DNA of 64,000 bases from Mycobacterium aquaticum (GTDB taxonomy: Bacteria; Actinomycetota; Actinomycetes; Mycobacteriales; Mycobacteriaceae): contig NZ_MVHF01000031.1 in NCBI RefSeq assembly GCF_002086485.1, forward strand, positions 28,954 through 92,953, in the 5' to 3' direction. Made by a program: the position numbers and the translations under genes. The notes beneath the pieces are model-generated. The model was not told the DNA's origin, made no database searches, and worked only from the letters and a program-made list of their open reading frames with translations. Shown here one piece after another: positions 1-7,313 of the stretch. Within the stretch, counting starts at the first letter, position 1; each line of letters opens with the position of its first letter.

Positions 1-1
1 G

Positions 2-667
2 ATCGACAAGGACATCCCGTTCGAGACCGCGGCCATCATGGGCTGCGCGGTGCCGACGGGCTTCGGCTCGGCCACCAACGTCGCCGACGTCAAACCCGGC
101 GAGACGGTCATCATCGTCGGCGTCGGCGGTATCGGCATGAGCGCGCTGCAGGGTGCGGTGATCTCGGGGGCCAAGCAGGTCATCGCCATCGACCCGAACG
201 AGTGGAAGCGTGAGCAGGCCATCAAGTTCGGCGCGACGCACGTCTACCCGTCGATGGCCGAGGCCATCGCCCCGGTCATCGACGTCACCCACGGTCTGAT
301 GGGCGACAAGGTCATCATCGCGGTCGGCGAGATGAAGGGCGAGTACATCGAAGAGGCGATGATCCTCACGGCCAAGACCGGCACCTGTGTGGTGACGGGC
401 ATGGGGTCGATGATGGACGCCGACGTCAAGCTCAACCTGTTCCTGTTCACCATGCTGCAAAAGACGTTGAAGGGCAACATCTTCGGCGGCGGCAGCTCGC
501 ATGTGGAGACGCCGCGGCTCGTCGCGCTGTACAAATCGGGCCTGCTCAATATCGACGACATGATCACCCGGACCTACAAGCTCGAGGACATCAACCAGGG
601 CTACCAGGACATGTTGGACGGCAACAACATTCGCGGCGTCATCAAGTTCGACGAGGCCGACTGGTAA
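2..667 (+). CDS. NDMA-dependent (zinc) alcohol dehydrogenase, C-terminal part
   Basis: This is the 3' end of a medium-chain alcohol dehydrogenase; the reading frame is open from base 2 and ends with TAA at 665-667, so the N-terminal zinc-binding half lies outside the window. Visible are the cofactor-binding Rossmann motif (VGVGGIG) and the family C-terminal signature NQGYQDMLDGNNIRGVI. The same signatures occur in the complete homologue at 54959-56065, which places this protein in the mycobacterial NDMA-dependent class of NAD-bound alcohol dehydrogenases. The substrate cannot be read from the sequence. It is followed immediately by a 54-bp palindrome that could end its transcript. Confidence 0.88.
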   Translation: MDKDIPFETAAIMGCAVPTGFGSATNVADVKPGETVIIVGVGGIGMSALQGAVISGAKQVIAIDPNEWKREQAIKFGATHVYPSMAEAIAPVIDVTHGLMGDKVIIAVGEMKGEYIEEAMILTAKTGTCVVTGMGSMMDADVKLNLFLFTMLQKTLKGNIFGGGSSHVETPRLVALYKSGLLNIDDMITRTYKLEDINQGYQDMLDGNNIRGVIKFDEADW

Positions 668-680
668 CTTTCCCCTGCCC

Positions 681-734
681 AGCAGACGCAAAACTGTCCC
701 TTTTCGCGCGAAAAGGGACAGTTTTGTGTCTGCT
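681..734. repeat. 54-bp near-perfect palindrome, copy 1
   Basis: The two 27-base arms pair with a single mismatch (688/727) around the centre TTTTCGCGCGAAAA; the arms contain AAAACTGTCCCTTTT and its complement. It lies between the dehydrogenase stop (667) and the stop of the convergent nuclease gene (747). A nearly identical copy is at 1690-1743. As RNA it would form a 27-bp stem on either strand, so it can act as a bidirectional terminator, but there is no U-tract. Confidence 0.95.
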
Positions 735-746
735 CGCGGAAGGAAA

Positions 747-1628
747 TCAGGCGGCGCGGTCGAACAATCGGTATATCCGCGCACACAATTCGACGGGAAA
801 CCGCCGCACATCGTCAACCACTGCAGGCACTGTGGTCCATCGGACCTCCTGCAACCGCGCAGTCTTTATCCGATCGTGTTTGAACGCATCAGGGTTTGCA
901 TGCCAGTCCACGCTGTCGTACTCGGCGGCCACCCGGTAATCAGGCCAAGCGAAGTCCACCCGCCACAGCTGGCCATGTAGGTCATGGATTTCGTACTGCA
1001 ACTCCGGGGTTGGCAATCCCCAGTCGATGAAGACCAGTCGCATCTCGGACTCCATCGGCGACTCGGCCCTGGCGTCCGCATAAGGCAAGAGTTCGCGCAC
1101 CTTGACCACACCACGACGGCCGCGCTGTTCCTTGAGCGCGTTCTCGAGCTCAGCCTTCGAGCAGCTGCCGCTGCGTAGTGCGGCATCCAGCGTCGCCAAC
1201 GTGCGTGGACGCCGAAGTGTCCGGGCCATTTCGATCGCCGTCCACGCTGGAGCCGTCAACAGGCGGCCTTCAACCTTCTTGAGCGGAGCACCGATTCGCT
1301 GATGCACCATGAGATCGGGCGAAGGCCTCACGCGCACACCAGGATCGAGAATGTGCGTTCGGCCGTCGGGGTCGGTGTCGAAGCCGTAGATCTGCGCCGC
1401 GGTGTTCATGCAGCCGACAATCGGGGTGGCCGCAAGCAAGTCGAGAGCTCGCAGCCGACAGGCCGTATCGGGCGGCCGCAGTGAATAGACACCGTGCCAC
1501 ACGCGGAATACCTTGCCGTCACGGACCTGCCTGGCGAGGGTTCTGTAGGTCATGGTGGCGAGCAACTGCGTCGTGGTCGCGATGCCGTCGTGCAGAGCGA
1601 ATGGTCCGTCGAGCGCCATGGCGAGCAT
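747..1628 (-). CDS. AbiEi-type winged-helix / DUF559 (Vsr-like) endonuclease-fold protein
   Basis: The protein has two parts. An N-terminal region resembles the AbiEi antitoxin-like winged helix (TYRTLARQVRDGKVFRVWHGVYSL). The C-terminal region is DUF559, a PD-(D/E)xK Vsr-like nuclease fold; candidate active-site residues are Asp in WRVDFAWP (about 225) and Glu in AAEYDSVDWH (about 236). I chose the ATG at 1628 because a longer frame reaching 1700 would begin inside the palindrome; a further ATG at 1619 (before ALDGPFALHDG) is equally possible and no clear ribosome site decides. Families like this are common singletons in mycobacteria with no established function. It is the only gene between two copies of the 54-bp palindrome, which suggests a discrete module. 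Confidence 0.8.
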   Translation of the reverse strand: MLAMALDGPFALHDGIATTTQLLATMTYRTLARQVRDGKVFRVWHGVYSLRPPDTACRLRALDLLAATPIVGCMNTAAQIYGFDTDPDGRTHILDPGVRVRPSPDLMVHQRIGAPLKKVEGRLLTAPAWTAIEMARTLRRPRTLATLDAALRSGSCSKAELENALKEQRGRRGVVKVRELLPYADARAESPMESEMRLVFIDWGLPTPELQYEIHDLHGQLWRVDFAWPDYRVAAEYDSVDWHANPDAFKHDRIKTARLQEVRWTTVPAVVDDVRRFPVELCARIYRLFDRAA

Positions 1629-1689
1629 TCTTTGCAGGCAACCGCGCGGCCGCCACCACCTGGCGTTCCAGGCTGTGGATAAACCCGCC

Positions 1690-1743
1690 AGCAGACACAA
1701 AACTGTCCCTTTTCGCGCGAAAAGGGACAGTTTTGTGTCTGTT
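1690..1743. repeat. 54-bp near-perfect palindrome, copy 2
   Basis: This copy differs from the one at 681-734 at only two of 54 positions (offsets 8 and 53) and has one mismatched pair (1691/1742). It lies upstream of the nuclease gene and just beyond the stop of the SDR gene at 1755. Similarity continues for a few bases outside the right edge (CGCGG then A/G then AGG) in both copies. Confidence 0.95.
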
Positions 1744-1754
1744 CGCGGGAGGGG

Positions 1755-2531
1755 CTACTTGGGTGGCATCCGGATACCGCCGTCGACGCGGACGACCTCG
1801 GCGTTCATGTAGGAGTTGGTGATCAGCTCGATGACCATCGAGGCCAGTTCCTCGGGCTTGCCCAGGCGGTGCGGGAAGAGCACGGATTCGCCGAGCTTGG
1901 CCTTGAAGGCTTCGGACGCTTCGCCTTCCCCGTAGATCGGGGTGTCGATGAGGCCGGGGGCCACGGTGTTGACGCGGATGCCCACTGCGGACAGATCACG
2001 CGCGACCGGCAGGGTCAAGCCGACCACGCCGCCCTTGGACGACGAGTAGGCCGCCTGCCCGATCTGGCCGTCGAAGGCCGCGACGCTGGTCATGTTGACG
2101 ATCGCGCCGCGTTCGCCGGTGTCGGTGAGTTCGTTGCGGCTCATCGCGGTGGCGGCCAGCCGGATGCAGTCGAAGGTGCCGACGAGGTTGATCGCCAGCA
2201 CCTTCTTGTACACGTCCAGGTTGTGGGCGGATTCGAACTGACCGTCCTTGCCGATGGTGCGCTGGGCCCAGCCGATGCCGGCCGAGTTCACCAGGGCCCG
2301 CAGCGGGCCGAGGTCGGCGGCGGTATTGACCGCGTCGATGATCTGGTCGGTGTTGGTCACGTCGACGGTGACGAACACGCCGCCGATCTCTTTGGCGAGT
2401 GCCTCGCCCTTTTCGGCCTGCAGGTCGGCCACGACGACGCGGGCTCCCTTGGCAGCCAACTGGCGGGCGGTTGCCGCGCCGATACCTGATGCGCCACCGG
2501 TGACGATTGCGCTAGCTCCATTGATATCCAC
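1755..2531 (-). CDS. SDR family 3-hydroxyacyl-CoA dehydrogenase-like protein
   Basis: A 258-residue short-chain dehydrogenase with the NAD-binding motif TGGASGIG near the N-terminus and the catalytic YxxxK (AAYSSSKGG). Overall pattern and length resemble the HSD17B10-type 3-hydroxyacyl-CoA dehydrogenases, including M. tuberculosis Rv1144-like proteins, which act in fatty-acid or branched-chain oxidation. The start ATG at 2531 directly precedes the Rossmann fold. It is divergent from the pirin gene with 60 bases between them. The exact substrate is inferred only from family resemblance. Confidence 0.88.
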   Translation of the reverse strand: MDINGASAIVTGGASGIGAATARQLAAKGARVVVADLQAEKGEALAKEIGGVFVTVDVTNTDQIIDAVNTAADLGPLRALVNSAGIGWAQRTIGKDGQFESAHNLDVYKKVLAINLVGTFDCIRLAATAMSRNELTDTGERGAIVNMTSVAAFDGQIGQAAYSSSKGGVVGLTLPVARDLSAVGIRVNTVAPGLIDTPIYGEGEASEAFKAKLGESVLFPHRLGKPEELASMVIELITNSYMNAEVVRVDGGIRMPPK

Positions 2532-2591
2532 GCCTCACACACTAAGTCCGCCCGACCGGTGGGTTGACGGTAGGTCGCTAAGCTGGGCGCC

Positions 2592-3305
2592 ATGCCTCCG
2601 ATCGTCGACATTCGCCACGCCGGCGACCGTGGCCTCACCACCACAGAATGGCTGCAGTCCCGGCATTCGTTCTCGTTCGGCGATTACTACGATCCGGCCA
2701 ACACCCACCACGGCCTGCTGCTGGTCAACAACGACGACATCGTCAAACCGGCTTCAGGGTTCGACACCCACCCGCACCGGGACATGGAGATCGTCACCTG
2801 GGTGCTGGACGGCGAACTCGCACACCGCGATTCGATGGGCAACTCCGGCGTGATCTACCCCGGTCTGGCGCAGCGGATGTCGGCCGGATCTGGCGTCTCG
2901 CATTCGGAGAAGAACGGATCATCAGCTGCCCCAGTGCATTTCGTGCAGATGTGGGTGCTACCGGATGAAGCCGGCGTAACTCCGGGCTATCAGCAGCAGG
3001 AGATCGAGCTCACCAGTTCCCTGACACCCATCGCGTCGGGCGCCACCGACGCCGCCGTCACGCTGCACAACCGCAACGCCACCTTGCACGGCGCCCGGCT
3101 GCAGGCCGGCGACACGGTCGACCTGCCGCAGGCTCCGTACGTGCATCTGTTCGTCACGCGGGGCGCGGTGACGCTCGAAGACTCCGGCGAGCTGACGACG
3201 GGCGACGCCGCCCGGCTCACCGCCAGCGGCGGCCAACGCGTGAGCGCGTCGACGGACGCCGAGATCCTGGTGTGGGAGATGCATGCGGGCCTGGGCGGCT
3301 CGTAG
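2592..3305 (+). CDS. Pirin family protein
   Basis: A 237-residue bicupin protein. The N-terminal cupin carries the pirin signature (HSFSFGDYYDP; HHGLLLVNND; HPHRDMEIVTWVLDGELAH), whose His and Glu residues bind the metal. Related bacterial proteins (YhhW) show quercetin 2,3-dioxygenase activity, but most pirins have unknown roles. The start ATG at 2592 follows a 60-base divergent intergenic region. Its 3' end overlaps the start of the next gene by 23 bases. Confidence 0.88.
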   Translation: MPPIVDIRHAGDRGLTTTEWLQSRHSFSFGDYYDPANTHHGLLLVNNDDIVKPASGFDTHPHRDMEIVTWVLDGELAHRDSMGNSGVIYPGLAQRMSAGSGVSHSEKNGSSAAPVHFVQMWVLPDEAGVTPGYQQQEIELTSSLTPIASGATDAAVTLHNRNATLHGARLQAGDTVDLPQAPYVHLFVTRGAVTLEDSGELTTGDAARLTASGGQRVSASTDAEILVWEMHAGLGGS

Positions 3306-4518
3306 CGCGCTCGCAGCGGTTCTGGTCGCGACGGCGGCCTGCGGTTCCCCGCCCACACCGGCGCCCACCCCGCCGCCGGTACCCGCGGGCCTGTCCACGG
3401 TCACGATCCAGGTGCCCGATGCCCTCGCGCAGTCGCCGTTCGATTCGCCTCGCAGCGCTCAGGTGCCTGCCGGCTGGACGTTGACGGTCGTCGCGCGCGT
3501 CCCCGGAGCCAGGATGGCCGCGTGGACGCCCGATGGCAGGCTCCTCGTCTCGGTTCCCGGCGCCGGTCAGGTCCTGCAGGTGCTGCCCACGCGGCAGGTC
3601 GTACTGGCCGGCCTGGACCAACCGCACGGCCTGACCTTCGCGGGGTCGACACTGTATGTCGCGGAGAGCGACCAGATCGACGCCTACGACTACGCCGACG
3701 GCCGCGCCGTCAATCCCCGCACGATCGCCGGCGATCTTCCCGACGCCAAGAGTCCCGACCTGCACGGCGCGTACGCCCACGCACTCAAGAGTGTGGTGGT
3801 GGGACGCGATGGCGCGGTGTACTTCTCGATCGGGTCGACGGGCAACATCTCCGCCGAGGACCGCACCGCAACGCCACCACGGGCGACCATCATGCGCGTG
3901 CCGCCCGGCGGCGGGCCCGCCCTACCGTTCGCGACAGGGGTGCGCAACGGCACGGGCCTGGCGTTGGCTCCCGACGGATCGTTGTGGACAGCGGTGAACA
4001 ACCGGGACAACGTCGCGGATCCCGAAGGCAAGGTGGACCAGACCTACGTCAACGATCATCCGCCGGAGTCGGTCGCGAAACTCCCGCCGGGACGCGAATT
4101 GGGTTGGCCCTATTGCAATCCCGATGGTGCCGCACCGGCCGGGTTCATCCGCGACATGCAGACCAACGCCGATGGCAGCAAGCTGGACTGTGCCGCGCTG
4201 CCGCCGCTGGAGCAGACCATGCCCGCGCATTCGGCCCCGCTGGGGATGAGCTTCACCGAGCTGACACAGTTCGGAACGGGTGCGCTGGTGGGTGTACACG
4301 GGTCGTGGAACCGCGCTCGGGCCCAGGCGCCCGAGGTCTCGTTCTTCGCCTGGCACGACGGCACATTGGGCCCGCAGCAGACCCTGGTTGGCGGGTTCCA
4401 GGCGGACGACGGTTCGCGCTGGGGTCGGCCGGTCGCCGCGGTTGCGGGGCCTGACGGCGCGGTGTACATCACCGACGACGCCGCCGGGGCGGTGTATCGG
4501 TTGACGCCGAAAACCTGA
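3283..4518 (+). CDS. PQQ-dependent sugar dehydrogenase-like lipoprotein
   Basis: A 411-residue exported protein with a lipoprotein signal (lipobox ATAAC around residue 20), a Pro-rich linker, then a six-bladed beta-propeller of the soluble glucose/sorbosone dehydrogenase type. Family marks include GLTFAGSTLYVAE, GVRNGTGLALAPDGSLW and the C-terminal GPDGAVYITDDAAGAVYRL. Such enzymes oxidise sugars with PQQ; mycobacteria may not make PQQ, so the actual cofactor is uncertain. It overlaps the pirin gene by 23 bases, suggesting co-transcription and coupled translation. Confidence 0.87.
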   Translation: MRAWAARSALAAVLVATAACGSPPTPAPTPPPVPAGLSTVTIQVPDALAQSPFDSPRSAQVPAGWTLTVVARVPGARMAAWTPDGRLLVSVPGAGQVLQVLPTRQVVLAGLDQPHGLTFAGSTLYVAESDQIDAYDYADGRAVNPRTIAGDLPDAKSPDLHGAYAHALKSVVVGRDGAVYFSIGSTGNISAEDRTATPPRATIMRVPPGGGPALPFATGVRNGTGLALAPDGSLWTAVNNRDNVADPEGKVDQTYVNDHPPESVAKLPPGRELGWPYCNPDGAAPAGFIRDMQTNADGSKLDCAALPPLEQTMPAHSAPLGMSFTELTQFGTGALVGVHGSWNRARAQAPEVSFFAWHDGTLGPQQTLVGGFQADDGSRWGRPVAAVAGPDGAVYITDDAAGAVYRLTPKT

Positions 4519-4645
4519 CCACAGCTAACCGCTGTCTCGCGACGCCCGGCAGCGCGCACGGGCGTGTCGTCCGATTCGATGGATGCCGGTTTTACCGGCG
4601 AAGTCGCACGTCCGGTACCGAATCGAGATTGTAGTGTTACTAATG

Positions 4646-4681
4646 TTGACAGAGTTTCCTGTGTGGTTATTGTGTACAGCG
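4646..4681 (+). promoter_or_regulatory. Candidate SigA-type promoter for a leaderless GTG start
   Basis: TTGACA (4646-4651) is followed after 16 bases by TATTGT (4668-4673), which fits the mycobacterial TANNNT -10. The predicted transcription start, 7-8 bases downstream, coincides with the GTG at 4681, so the glycosidase mRNA could be leaderless. Confidence 0.45.
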
Positions 4682-5760
4682 TGCCTGCGCTGGCAAAACT
4701 GAAACAACGTGCGGTCGCAGGTGCCACCGCCCTCGCGTTGTGCGCGGTGTTGAGCAACGGCGGAACGCCGACGGCGCGGGCCGAGGACGCCAAGGCGCTG
4801 CTGCTCGGCGCCATCGCCAACACCAAGGGCTCCTACCTCGTCTACAACTTCGGCGGGCAGTTCGCCGCACCGTTCATGTCGGCGTCGGGCAATCAGTACA
4901 CGCTGAACAACGGCGGCCACTTGATGACGATCAAGAACGCCTCGTCGCGGCTGAGCCCACGACTGCTGGTCGACAGCCATCAGGGCTATCAGTCCCGGTG
5001 TGAGCGCACACCGGGTGCCCGTACCGGCGAAGGTCTCTGGCAGGCGTCGGAAACCTATGCGCCCCTTCAGGCTTGGCAAGCGTTGGGCCAGCCGACCATC
5101 GCGATCAACGCGAACTTCTTCGACGTGCGCGGGCAGAAGGGCGGCTCGTGGCGCGACACCGGCTGCAGCTCACCGCTGGGCGCCTACGTCGACAACACCC
5201 GCGGGCAGGGCCGGGCCAACACGGCAGTCACCGGCACGCTGGCCTACGCAGGCAAGCAGGGCCTCTCGGGCGGTGACGAACACTGGACCGCGCTGGCCAC
5301 CATGATCCTGCCGACCGGCGGGGCTCCATACGTGGTGATGCCCAAAGGGCCCGACGACTATGACGCGGCCACCCCGGTGATTCAGCGACTGTTCGACCAG
5401 AACGCCCGGTTCGTCGCGGTCTCCGGCATCGGGCTGCTGGCCCCGGGCGACACCGGCCAACTCAACGACAATGGCCCCAGCGCGGCGCGCACAGCGTTGG
5501 GCTACAACCGGGCCGCCGACCAGTTCTACGTCTTCCAGGGCGGCAGCTACACCCCTGACAACATCCAGGATCTTTTCCGTGGCCTGGGCGCCGACAACGC
5601 GCTGCTACTCGACGGTGGCGGCTCGTCGGCGATCGTGCTGCGTCGCGACACCGGCGGCATGTGGAGCGGGGCCGGCTCACCGCGCGGCAATTGCGACACC
5701 CGCGTCGTGCTGTGCGATTCGCGTGAACGCGCCCTGCCGAGCTGGCTCGGATTCAACTAG
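4681..5760 (+). CDS. Secreted phosphodiester glycosidase (NAGPA domain) protein
   Basis: The frame is open upstream to 4564, but the GTG at 4681 gives a clean Sec signal peptide (KLKQRAVAGATALALCAVL, cleavage near ARA-ED) and matches a promoter placed for a leaderless transcript. The mature part is a NAGPA/DUF2233 domain, with motifs INANFFDVRGQKGG and ALLLDGGGSSAIVL that form the active site of N-acetylglucosamine-1-phosphodiester alpha-N-acetylglucosaminidase-like enzymes. An exported hydrolase acting on sugar-phosphodiester bonds in the envelope is inferred. It is convergent with the next gene, only four bases separating the stops. Confidence 0.82.
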   Translation: MPALAKLKQRAVAGATALALCAVLSNGGTPTARAEDAKALLLGAIANTKGSYLVYNFGGQFAAPFMSASGNQYTLNNGGHLMTIKNASSRLSPRLLVDSHQGYQSRCERTPGARTGEGLWQASETYAPLQAWQALGQPTIAINANFFDVRGQKGGSWRDTGCSSPLGAYVDNTRGQGRANTAVTGTLAYAGKQGLSGGDEHWTALATMILPTGGAPYVVMPKGPDDYDAATPVIQRLFDQNARFVAVSGIGLLAPGDTGQLNDNGPSAARTALGYNRAADQFYVFQGGSYTPDNIQDLFRGLGADNALLLDGGGSSAIVLRRDTGGMWSGAGSPRGNCDTRVVLCDSRERALPSWLGFN

Positions 5761-5764
5761 TCCT

Positions 5765-6337
5765 TCAGTTCAGGTGATGCTGAGCGACGGTGTCGTCGGA
5801 CGCACGCACTGACCGGAACTGGTCGCGCACCCCGGCATGCCGCAGCTGGAAAGGCCGCTCATGCCAGGGCATCACGCCCAGATCATGGTCGCCGATGTAC
5901 ATCAGCGACGCCCCGGCAGGCAGGCGGTCGGCGGCCAGCGATGCCGACGCGACCGACATCAGCGTCTGACCACCATGGGCCATATCCCGCAGCCGCGCAG
6001 CGACATCCGTGCTCACGGTGGCGACGGACTCGCCGGTGCGCATTTCGATGGTGTGCAGGCCGATGCACAACGAGAACGGATCCGAAGGCGCCAGTTGCAG
6101 ATCGAGCGCACAGGCCACCGCGTCGGAGGCCCGGCCGAAGGTGGCCACGAAGCTGTCACATGCGTATTCCCCGCCACGCAGAACGCCGTCATTGAGGGCG
6201 ATGAGGTGGTTCATGGTCGCTCGCAGCCATGGCAGGGATGCGGCCATGTCCCCGGGTTGCGTTTGCCACAGGCGTGCCGACCCCTCGGCGGCGGCCATCA
6301 GCAACGTCACCGTCCCGGTTGGTTGCTTCTCGGTCAT
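5765..6337 (-). CDS. Stand-alone degenerate class III adenylate cyclase domain
   Basis: About 190 residues from the ATG at 6337 (MTEKQPTG). The protein aligns along its length with the N-terminal cyclase domain of mycobacterial LuxR-type ATPase regulators (TLLMADVEGSTRLW; GDSFVLAF; NRTARLRDLAHGGQ). Here the first metal-binding Asp is lost (LLMAAAEGSARLW) and the transition-state Asn motif reads DVAARLRDMAHGGQ, while the second Asp region (CDSFVATF) is kept. No ATPase or HTH part follows. It is therefore probably a catalytically inactive or remnant domain. The frame extends upstream to 6574, but that part looks non-coding. Confidence 0.7.
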   Translation of the reverse strand: MTEKQPTGTVTLLMAAAEGSARLWQTQPGDMAASLPWLRATMNHLIALNDGVLRGGEYACDSFVATFGRASDAVACALDLQLAPSDPFSLCIGLHTIEMRTGESVATVSTDVAARLRDMAHGGQTLMSVASASLAADRLPAGASLMYIGDHDLGVMPWHERPFQLRHAGVRDQFRSVRASDDTVAQHHLN

Positions 6338-6558
6338 GCCCACGTCGCTCCAGTCTTCGTCAGTTCCGCGGTGCCGGCGAGCACACCACAGAAAGCCAGC
6401 GTAACCGCCCTGCGAGCGACGTGCGGCCGGTGCAGTCATCCGACGTTGGCGGCGCCAACCCCGTTGCCGCGGAGCGAGGTTGCTGACTCGCGGGTGCACC
6501 GGATTTGTGCCCGTCGGATGCACATCCACTGCTGCACATCCGGTTTGCTGACGACCGT

Positions 6559-6837
6559 TCAGGCGGTCAACCACAAATCGACGGATTCACTGGTGAAGAC
6601 GTTGAGCAGCGTGCTCCAGTCGTCTTGCCCGAGCGCCGACTTCACATGCTTGTAGTCGGTCAGGACGAACCTGAACTTGCCGTTCTCGGGTGTGCCGAAG
6701 CCACCGCGAAGGCAATCGGCGAGCGCGTCGAAGTTGGAGCCGAAGTAGCCACCGTTTCCGTTGACGGCACGTCCGATCTCGGTGAACAGGTCGGCTTTGG
6801 ATCCGACCGCGGAACCATCGATCCGATAGATCTTCAC
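6559..6837 (-). CDS. Barstar-family ribonuclease inhibitor
   Basis: A 92-residue protein with the barstar fold signature GYFGSNFDALADCL; Asp37 and Asp41 correspond to the acidic residues that plug the barnase active site. The start is GTG at 6837, overlapping the TGA of the upstream RNase gene (GTGA), so translation is coupled. Its place directly downstream of a barnase-like RNase supports a cognate inhibitor that protects the cell before the RNase is exported. Confidence 0.88.
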   Translation of the reverse strand: MKIYRIDGSAVGSKADLFTEIGRAVNGNGGYFGSNFDALADCLRGGFGTPENGKFRFVLTDYKHVKSALGQDDWSTLLNVFTSESVDLWLTA

Positions 6838-7250
6838 ATGCCTCCGATCCGGCAGAAGCTCTGATAGTGATCGCCGGTGTAGTAGAACTCCGGCGGATGG
6901 TTCAGCGGCTGCCCGCCGGTGACGATGCGGCGGGCGCCCCGGTTCTTCGCGCCGGGCGTGGGCACCGTGTACTCGTGGTAGTAGCCGCGTTCGTGCTGGG
7001 GCAGGACGCGTTCGAAATTGCCGAAGACGACGCCGTCGTTTTTCGGGTACGGGAACGGGCCGCCGGATTCGATGAGCTTGACGGTCTGCCCGGCTTCCGG
7101 CGGGAGCCCGTTGAGGTTGCAGGTGCCCTCGGCGGCCTTCGCGGCGCTGGACGCCGTGGTGACCGCCGTGGTCTTGGTGGCCGTGGGTGCGCTGTGACCG
7201 CAGCCGGCCACCAGCCCGATCAGCACCACCGCCATCGCTACCCGCCGCAC
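6834..7250 (-). CDS. Barnase/RNase N1-like exported lipoprotein ribonuclease
   Basis: About 138 residues from the GTG at 7250 (MRRVAMAVVLIGLVAGCG); an ATG at 7235 would shorten the signal peptide. The lipobox LVAGC predicts lipidation at the outer face of the membrane. The mature part is a microbial guanyl-type RNase: a Glu in YYHEYTVPTPG, Arg residues in NRGARRIV and the terminal catalytic His in GDHYQSFCR line up with the barnase catalytic set. It is followed with overlapping codons by a barstar gene. It may act on competitors or extracellular RNA; this is inference. Much longer open frames read through it from upstream but are antisense to the acyltransferase gene. Confidence 0.82.
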   Translation of the reverse strand: MRRVAMAVVLIGLVAGCGHSAPTATKTTAVTTASSAAKAAEGTCNLNGLPPEAGQTVKLIESGGPFPYPKNDGVVFGNFERVLPQHERGYYHEYTVPTPGAKNRGARRIVTGGQPLNHPPEFYYTGDHYQSFCRIGGM

Positions 7251-7313
7251 CGCCACGACGCTAGCAACAAATCCCGGGTTACCGAAGAACCTCGTGGCAC
7301 GATCGTTACTCGA

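Noticed and set aside
1629..1700. Longer N-terminus for the DUF559 protein
   Set aside because: The start would lie inside the palindrome and the added residues resemble no family member.
681..1743. Insertion sequence or CRISPR
   Set aside because: Only two repeats 1 kb apart, no transposase, no target-site duplication seen and no cas genes.
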